Shown here: positions 1 to 3,473 of the stretch, one piece after another
How positions within the stretch are numbered: the first letter of the stretch is position 1
Layout of the letters: every line of letters begins with the position of its first letter
Source: Anaerolineae bacterium CG2_30_64_16
Lineage (GTDB): Bacteria > Chloroflexota > Anaerolineae > CG2-30-64-16
Length of the DNA: 5,010 nt
NCBI GenBank assembly: GCA_001871755.1
Contig: MNXL01000349.1
Span: 417 to 5,426, forward strand
Direction: 5' to 3'
Position numbers and translations under genes: made by a program
The notes under the pieces: model-generated
Database searches by the model: none
The model's input: the letters and a program-made list of their open reading frames with translations, nothing else
What the model was told of the DNA's origin: nothing

Positions 1-1
1 G

Positions 2-808
2 GTGCACGACACGCGCAATCCGGGTGACGTGCTGTTGGCGCTGGCCGCCAGACTCGGCGGTCCGGTGGCCGCGGCGCTGCCCTTCGCCGACTACAAGGCG
101 CTGGTGGACCACCGGCTTTCCAGCATCGACATGGACCCGGCCAAATTCCTGGAGAACGGCAACTGGTCCGAGATGGTCTATTTCAACGCCGCGCCGGGCA
201 GCCCGGCCTGGGCCAACGTGGTCGGTCGCGATCGGCTGGCCGCGCCGCAGGACGGGCGATTCGACTTCTTCTCGCGCGAACTGTTCGCCGCGCTGGCGCC
301 TGCCGCAGCCGGGACCGCGGCGGCTGACCTGGCCTGCCTGCCGCATTTCGACCTGCCGGCAGAGACCGCTCCCGCGGCCGCCGATGCGACCAGCTTCCCG
401 TTCACCCTGGTCACCCAGACGCTGATCACGCAACCGCAGGGGTGGTCCGGCATCCTGCCGACCTTGCAGGAGTGCTATGGGCTACAAACCGACATGAAGT
501 GGTCCAGTTGGGTGGAGATGAACCCCCGCGCCGCGCGCGGGCTGGGGCTGGAGGATGGCGACCTGGTGTGGGTTGAGTCGCCATACGGCAAGGTGCAAAC
601 CCGCCTGTGCCTCTACGAAGGTCTGTGGCCGAACGCGGTCTACATGCCGCCTGGCCAGGGCCACCGCACGCTGGTGCGCTGGGGACGCGACGCCGGCAGC
701 AACCTGGTCGTCGGCGCCAACCCGAACCAACTGCTGGCCGCCGACACTGAACCGCTGACCGGCATCGCCACGACCGGCCCAACGCGCGTGAAGGTGTACC
801 GGGCGTAA
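2..808 (+). CDS. Molybdopterin oxidoreductase catalytic subunit, C-terminal part (5' truncated by the window)
   Basis: This is the C-terminal end (268 visible residues) of a CISM-family catalytic subunit, the protein that holds the bis-MGD molybdenum or tungsten cofactor. The GTG at position 2 is most likely an internal valine codon, because the frame is open to the window edge and no ribosome site is visible. About residues 1-100 look like the end of the large oxidoreductase domain (DTRNPGDVLLALAARLGG, then FLENGNW). From about residue 132 a molybdopterin-dinucleotide-binding beta-barrel follows, with WVEMNPRAARGLGLEDGDLV, the ESPYGKV strand, a YMPPGQGH turn and a final GPTRVKVYRA strand. 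The N-terminal [4Fe-4S] site, any Tat signal and the metal ligand are out of view, so the substrate cannot be called. Polysulfide, thiosulfate or tetrathionate reductase-like and ActB-like enzymes all remain possible. The downstream B and C subunits support the CISM assignment. The family call is firm; the function is open. Confidence 0.88.
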   Translation: MHDTRNPGDVLLALAARLGGPVAAALPFADYKALVDHRLSSIDMDPAKFLENGNWSEMVYFNAAPGSPAWANVVGRDRLAAPQDGRFDFFSRELFAALAPAAAGTAAADLACLPHFDLPAETAPAAADATSFPFTLVTQTLITQPQGWSGILPTLQECYGLQTDMKWSSWVEMNPRAARGLGLEDGDLVWVESPYGKVQTRLCLYEGLWPNAVYMPPGQGHRTLVRWGRDAGSNLVVGANPNQLLAADTEPLTGIATTGPTRVKVYRA

Positions 809-810
809 AG

Positions 811-857
811 GCGGATTGCGAATTGCGAATTGCGAATTGCGAATTGCGAATTGCGGA
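811..857 (+). repeat. TTGCGAA heptamer tandem array
   Basis: Five perfect copies of TTGCGAA run from 816 to 850. They are followed by a variant TTGCGGA (851-857) and preceded by a partial GCGGA (811-815). The array starts two bases after the stop codon of the molybdoenzyme gene. Because the period is seven and not a multiple of three, it gives spurious ORFs with heptad peptides such as RIANCEL on one strand and NSQFAIR on the other. Similar heptamer arrays are known from cyanobacteria and, as I recall, Chloroflexota. Copy number is probably variable. Confidence 0.95.
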
Positions 858-920
858 TTTGTCCGAACCATGTCGAAGGGTTGCGGATTCCGCGTTGCCT
901 GGTCCACACGAAATCGTTAT

Positions 921-955
921 GCAGTATGCAGTATGCTGTACGCAGTACGTAGTTC
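921..955 (+). repeat. Degenerate GCAGTAT heptamer array
   Basis: Five consecutive seven-base units are visible: GCAGTAT, GCAGTAT, GCTGTAC, GCAGTAC and GTAGTTC (921-955). The first two are identical and the others differ by one to three bases. The array ends two bases before the GGAGG ribosome site of the iron-sulfur subunit gene. Its unit is different from the TTGCGAA array in the same spacer, which suggests an independent origin. Confidence 0.8.
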
Positions 956-967
956 ACGGAGGAACAC

Positions 968-1654
968 ATGCCCCGTTGGGGAATGGTCATTGACCTGGAC
1001 AAATGCTTCGCCTGTCAGAGCTGTACCGTGGCGTGCCGCATGGAGAACAACACCCCGGTGGCCGGCCCCGATCAGACCGCGCGCGGCCGGGCGATCCTGT
1101 GGAACGAGGTGCTGCCCTTCATTGAGGGGGAATACCCGAAGGTACACGTGCAGCTCATCCCGCGGCCTTGCCAGATGTGCGACAACCCGCCTTGTATCCA
1201 CGTGTGCCCGGTGAAAGCCACGTACAAGACCGACGAAGGGATCATCCTGGTGGATTACAAGCGCTGCATCGGGTGCCGCTTCTGCGCAGTGGCGTGCCCC
1301 TACCAGGTGCGCTACTTCAACTGGTACGTGCCCGAATGGCCCGCGGCGCTCAAGGCGCATCTCAACCCCGATCCCGAGGTGCAGCCCCGGCCGCGCGGTG
1401 TGATCGAGAAGTGCACCTTCTGCATCCAGCGGCTGCGCAAGGCCCGGGAAAAGGCGGAGGCCGAGGGGCGACCGTTCACGGCCACCGACTACGTGCCGGC
1501 CTGCGTGCAGACCTGCACCGGCCACGCCCGCTACTTCGGCGATCTGGATGACCCGAACAGCCTGGTGCACCAACTGGCCCACAGCCCCCGCGCGTTCCGC
1601 CTGCTGGAAGAAATGGGCACGCAGCCGAAGGTGTATTACCTGAAGCAGGGGTAG
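968..1654 (+). CDS. CISM iron-sulfur electron-transfer subunit with four [4Fe-4S] clusters (PsrB/DmsB/PhsB type)
   Basis: This complete 228-residue protein is predicted to carry electrons between the molybdenum subunit and the membrane subunit. Sixteen cysteines form four full cluster sets: C13, C16, C19 and C23; C68, C71, C76 and C80 (CX2CX4CX3C); C100, C103, C106 and C110; and C149, C152, C179 and C183. Sets I and IV, and II and III, would pair in the usual pseudo-twofold ferredoxin fold. The third set has the classical sequence CIGCRFCAVACPY. No cysteine of the sixteen is replaced, as it often is in nitrate-reductase-type subunits, so four [4Fe-4S] clusters are expected. There is no signal peptide; family members cross the membrane together with the Tat-exported catalytic subunit. 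GGAGG at 958-962 with a five-base spacer fixes the ATG. Length fits the family. A gene symbol is not justified without the substrate. Confidence 0.95.
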   Translation: MPRWGMVIDLDKCFACQSCTVACRMENNTPVAGPDQTARGRAILWNEVLPFIEGEYPKVHVQLIPRPCQMCDNPPCIHVCPVKATYKTDEGIILVDYKRCIGCRFCAVACPYQVRYFNWYVPEWPAALKAHLNPDPEVQPRPRGVIEKCTFCIQRLRKAREKAEAEGRPFTATDYVPACVQTCTGHARYFGDLDDPNSLVHQLAHSPRAFRLLEEMGTQPKVYYLKQG

Positions 1655-1671
1655 ACGGGTGATTGATTAGG

Positions 1672-1707
1672 AATTGGGAATTGGGAACTGGGAGATTAGG
1701 AATTGGG
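1672..1707 (+). repeat. AATTGGG heptamer cluster
   Basis: AATTGGG occurs at 1672-1678 and 1679-1685, followed by the variant AACTGGG (1686-1692). After an eight-base interruption, AATTGGG appears again at 1701-1707. It is a short, decayed tandem array in the left half of the spacer and is distinct in sequence from the octamer array to its right. Confidence 0.8.
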
Positions 1708-1714
1708 AGACTCG

Positions 1715-1799
1715 GGGTTGGTAGATTCATCTACTGGCAAATTACCAATCTACCAATCTACCAATCTACCAATCTACCAATCTACCAATCTACCAACCC
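1715..1799 (+). repeat. 13-bp perfect inverted repeat around the octamer array
   Basis: GGGTTGGTAGATT (1715-1727) is the exact reverse complement of AATCTACCAACCC (1787-1799). The loop of 59 bases contains most of the TACCAATC copies. In mRNA the right arm would end directly beside the AGGAG at 1800-1804. A stem here could tune access to the ribosome site or transcript stability; that role is inference. Confidence 0.75.
1743..1798 (+). repeat. TACCAATC octamer tandem array
   Basis: Six perfect copies of TACCAATC run from 1743 to 1790 and a variant TACCAACC occupies 1791-1798. The array ends one base before the AGGAG ribosome site of the downstream gene. Each unit junction reads AATCTACCAA, which is complementary to TTGGTAGATT upstream at 1718-1727, so the array can pair with that arm in several registers. 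Confidence 0.95.
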
Positions 1800-1804
1800 A
1801 GGAG
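1800..1804 (+). promoter_or_regulatory. Ribosome binding site that sets the start of the NrfD-type gene
   Basis: AGGAG lies nine bases before the ATG at 1814. The reading frame is open further upstream to 1703, but that extension is made of the repeat arrays and gives a repetitive peptide (YQSTNLPI). The ribosome site therefore decides for 1814. Confidence 0.85.
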
Positions 1805-1813
1805 ACACAACTG

Positions 1814-3172
1814 ATGGATAGAACTCATCGCGAATCTGACCTGGAGCGCACCGTCCTCGGCCCGCTGCGGAAAACCTCCATGCAGTTCTGGTTGGTGATC
1901 GCGGTTCTGGGCGGACTCGTCCTGATGGGCGCGGTCTTGTTGGGGCGGCAGTGGACCACCGGACTGGGGGTGACCGGGCTCAAACGGCCGATCTACTGGG
2001 GGGTCTACATCAGCAACTTCGTCTTCTTTATCGGCATCAGCCACGCCGGCACCCTGATCTCCGCGATCCTGCGGGTCACCCAGGCCGAATGGCGGCGGCC
2101 GATCACCCGCATCGCCGAGGCGATCACCTTTTTTGCCCTGATCCTCGGCGCGCTCCAACTGTGGATCGACCTGGGCCGGCCGGATCGCATCTTGTTCTTG
2201 TTCTTCTTCGGCCGCTTCCAGTCGCCGCTCTTGTGGGACGTCACCTGCGTCACCCTGTACCTGCTGAGCAGCACGCTCTACCTCTACCTGCCGATGATCC
2301 CTGACCTGGCGCGGCTGCGGGATCGCATGACCGACGCGCCGCGATGGCGCCGGCGGATCTACACCGTCATGGCGGCCGGCTGGCACGGCAGCCATGAACA
2401 GCACCGCCGCCTGGAACGGGGCATCAGCATCATGGCTGTGCTGATCATCCCCATCGCCGTCTCGGTGCACACGGTGGTCTCGTGGATTTTCGGCATGACC
2501 ATGCAGCCGATGTGGCACAGCACCATCCTGGGTCCGTACTTCGTGGTCGGCGCGATCTTCTCCGGCATCGCCATGCTGTTCATCTTCATGACGATCGTGC
2601 GCCGCGCGTGGCATCTGGAGCGCTGGATCAAGGCGAAACAGTATGACTACCTGGGGATCCTGCTGCTCGTCATGAGCGCGTTCTGGGGCTATTTCACCCT
2701 GTCCGAATACCTGACCACCGGCTACAGCTCGCTGATCAACGAAGTCCAGGTGCTGCTGGCCAAGATCCAGGGGGAATACGCGCCCTGGTTCTGCGCCATG
2801 GTCTTCTGCAACCTGATCCTGCCGTTTGCGATCCTGATCCGCCGCAAGGGCCGCACGCCGACCGGCGCCTTCATCGTGGCAGTTGGCGTCGCCATCGGCA
2901 TGTGGATCGAACGCTACACAATCATCGCGCCGAGCCTGACCCGGCCAGCGCTGATGGCCAGGTTCGCGATCTACACCCCGACCTTCACCGAGGTCGGCCT
3001 GACCATCGCTTCGCTGGCCCTGTTCGCCCTGCTTTTCTTGCTCTTCTTCAAACTGTTCCCGGCCATCTCGGTCTGGGAAGTCGAAGAGGGCCAGGCGGTC
3101 GCAGCCGCCCGCCAAAAAGCAGAAGAACTGTTGCGGCAGGGGCAGTTGGAGCCGACGCTGCCCACTCCGTAG
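1814..3172 (+). CDS. NrfD/PsrC/ActC-type membrane subunit of a CISM complex
   Basis: This complete 452-residue membrane protein is the likely quinone-interacting anchor. About ten hydrophobic helices are visible: roughly residues 24-44, 60-86, 98-119, 138-160, 204-227, and five more in the second half, ending with the very hydrophobic stretch LALFALLFLLFFKLF. Family-typical features are the SHAGTLISAILR segment in helix 2 (His77), LGRPDR at 120-125, FQSPLLWDV after it, and SVHTVVSW in helix 5 (His219). These features and the ten-helix length are closer to the long ActC/PsrC-like group than to the eight-helix short NrfD proteins. In ActC and PsrC the subunit binds (mena)quinone near the cluster chain, and by analogy it does so here. 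The C-terminus after the last helix is a charged tail (EEGQAVAAARQKAEELL). The TAG stop lies in the first arm of the hairpin pair downstream. Confidence 0.93.
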   Translation: MDRTHRESDLERTVLGPLRKTSMQFWLVIAVLGGLVLMGAVLLGRQWTTGLGVTGLKRPIYWGVYISNFVFFIGISHAGTLISAILRVTQAEWRRPITRIAEAITFFALILGALQLWIDLGRPDRILFLFFFGRFQSPLLWDVTCVTLYLLSSTLYLYLPMIPDLARLRDRMTDAPRWRRRIYTVMAAGWHGSHEQHRRLERGISIMAVLIIPIAVSVHTVVSWIFGMTMQPMWHSTILGPYFVVGAIFSGIAMLFIFMTIVRRAWHLERWIKAKQYDYLGILLLVMSAFWGYFTLSEYLTTGYSSLINEVQVLLAKIQGEYAPWFCAMVFCNLILPFAILIRRKGRTPTGAFIVAVGVAIGMWIERYTIIAPSLTRPALMARFAIYTPTFTEVGLTIASLALFALLFLLFFKLFPAISVWEVEEGQAVAAARQKAEELLRQGQLEPTLPTP

Positions 3173-3276
3173 TACTTTGCGGCGGAAATCCTTGTGCAGC
3201 TGAGGGGTATGCGCAAAGTACTTTAAACAGTTGGGCGGCGTGTTCTGCAACTGCCAAAGGACTTACGCCCAACTGT
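3171..3276 (+). repeat. Two consecutive long-loop inverted repeats overlapping the stop codon
   Basis: The first pair is AGTACTTTGCG (3171-3181) with CGCAAAGTACT (3212-3222). The second is ACAGTTGGGCG (3227-3237) with CGCCCAACTGT (3266-3276). Both have perfect 11-bp arms and loops of 30 and 28 bases, and only four bases separate them. The last two bases of the NrfD-gene stop codon are inside the first arm. There is no T-run after either stem, so a classical intrinsic terminator is unlikely. A small non-autonomous element, or an mRNA processing or stability structure, are the alternatives. Confidence 0.85.
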
Positions 3277-3302
3277 AGTAGACGCGAGAAGGAGAGCCCG
3301 AG

Positions 3303-3473
3303 ATGGCCCATTGGATCATCGACGCCACGGGAGGCGGCTCTGTGATCGTGGCGATCGTTGCCCTGTCAGTGTTGGCCGCCTACGGCACCATGCTGCGCTG
3401 GATTCTGACCGCGCCCTGGCCCGAGCCGGGTAGGCCGCAAGGGGAAAACGAGGCGGGGAGAGAGCAAGTATGA
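3303..3473 (+). CDS. Small single-helix membrane protein (56 aa), unrecognised
   Basis: The ATG at 3303 follows a strong AGGAGAG ribosome site (3290-3296, spacer six). The protein begins MAHWIIDATGGG, then has one hydrophobic helix at about residues 13-35 (SVIVAIVALSVLAAYGTMLRWIL), a short WPEPGRP turn and a polar, glycine- and glutamate-rich tail. It has no cysteine, so no heme or cluster. I do not recognise the family. The good ribosome site, the place just after the NrfD-type subunit and the ATGA overlap with the next gene argue that it is a true gene and perhaps a small accessory subunit or assembly factor of the membrane complex. The positively charged residues that follow the helix (R32) would favour an N-out, C-in topology. 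Function is unknown. Confidence 0.75.
   Translation: MAHWIIDATGGGSVIVAIVALSVLAAYGTMLRWILTAPWPEPGRPQGENEAGREQV
3455..3460 (+). promoter_or_regulatory. Ribosome binding site for the ATG at 3470
   Basis: GGGGAG lies nine bases before an ATG at 3470 whose last two bases open the TGA stop of the small membrane protein gene (ATGA overlap at 3470-3473). This pattern is typical of translational coupling. It marks 3470 as the ancestral start of the cytochrome gene even though a repeat element follows only five codons later. Confidence 0.75.

Larger units (their letters stand above)
809..967 (+). other. Intergenic spacer with two heptamer arrays
   Basis: This gap lies between the catalytic and iron-sulfur subunit genes. 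It holds a TTGCGAA array at the left, a non-repetitive stretch (about 858-915) that contains GTCCGAACCATGTCGAAGG, and a degenerate GCAGTAT array at 921-955. The ribosome binding site GGAGG at 958-962 lies five bases before the ATG of the next gene. I see no convincing promoter and no terminator, so read-through from the upstream gene is likely. Confidence 0.7.
1655..1813 (+). other. Repeat-filled intergenic spacer
   Basis: This gap between the iron-sulfur and NrfD-type genes is almost wholly repetitive. AATTGGG-type heptamers occupy about 1672-1707, a GGGTTGGTAGATT arm lies at 1715-1727, a short unique stretch follows, and the TACCAATC octamer array fills 1743-1798. The ribosome site of the NrfD-type gene begins at 1800. 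No promoter or T-rich terminator is evident. Confidence 0.7.

Noticed and set aside
2..4. GTG at position 2 as the true start of the molybdoenzyme gene
   Set aside because: The visible part is only the C-terminal region of a much larger family protein, so the start must lie upstream of the window.
816..1214. Plus-strand frame starting in the heptamer array and overlapping the iron-sulfur subunit gene
   Set aside because: Its first part is translated repeat and the rest is a shadow of the iron-sulfur subunit gene in another frame.
1743..1798. Possible CRISPR array
   Set aside because: The units are eight bases and contiguous, with no spacers between them.
1703..1813. Upstream extension of the NrfD-type gene to an ATG at 1703
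   Set aside because: The extension is made of the octamer array and has no good ribosome site, whereas AGGAG precedes the ATG at 1814.
2..3172. Alternative complex III (act) operon
   Set aside because: In act operons the molybdoenzyme-like and iron-sulfur parts are normally fused in ActB. Here they are separate genes with a 159-base spacer, and the genes after the NrfD-type subunit do not look like ActD, ActE or ActF.
1790..3250. Long open frame (486 codons) on the minus strand opposite the NrfD-type gene
   Set aside because: Its translation is highly charged and low-complexity (many D, Q, R, H), the usual antisense mirror of a hydrophobic GC-rich gene. The plus strand has clear family motifs.
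3171..3276. Rho-independent terminator after the NrfD-type gene
   Set aside because: The stems have long loops of about 30 bases and no T-tract follows; the genes downstream have ribosome sites in operon-like spacing.
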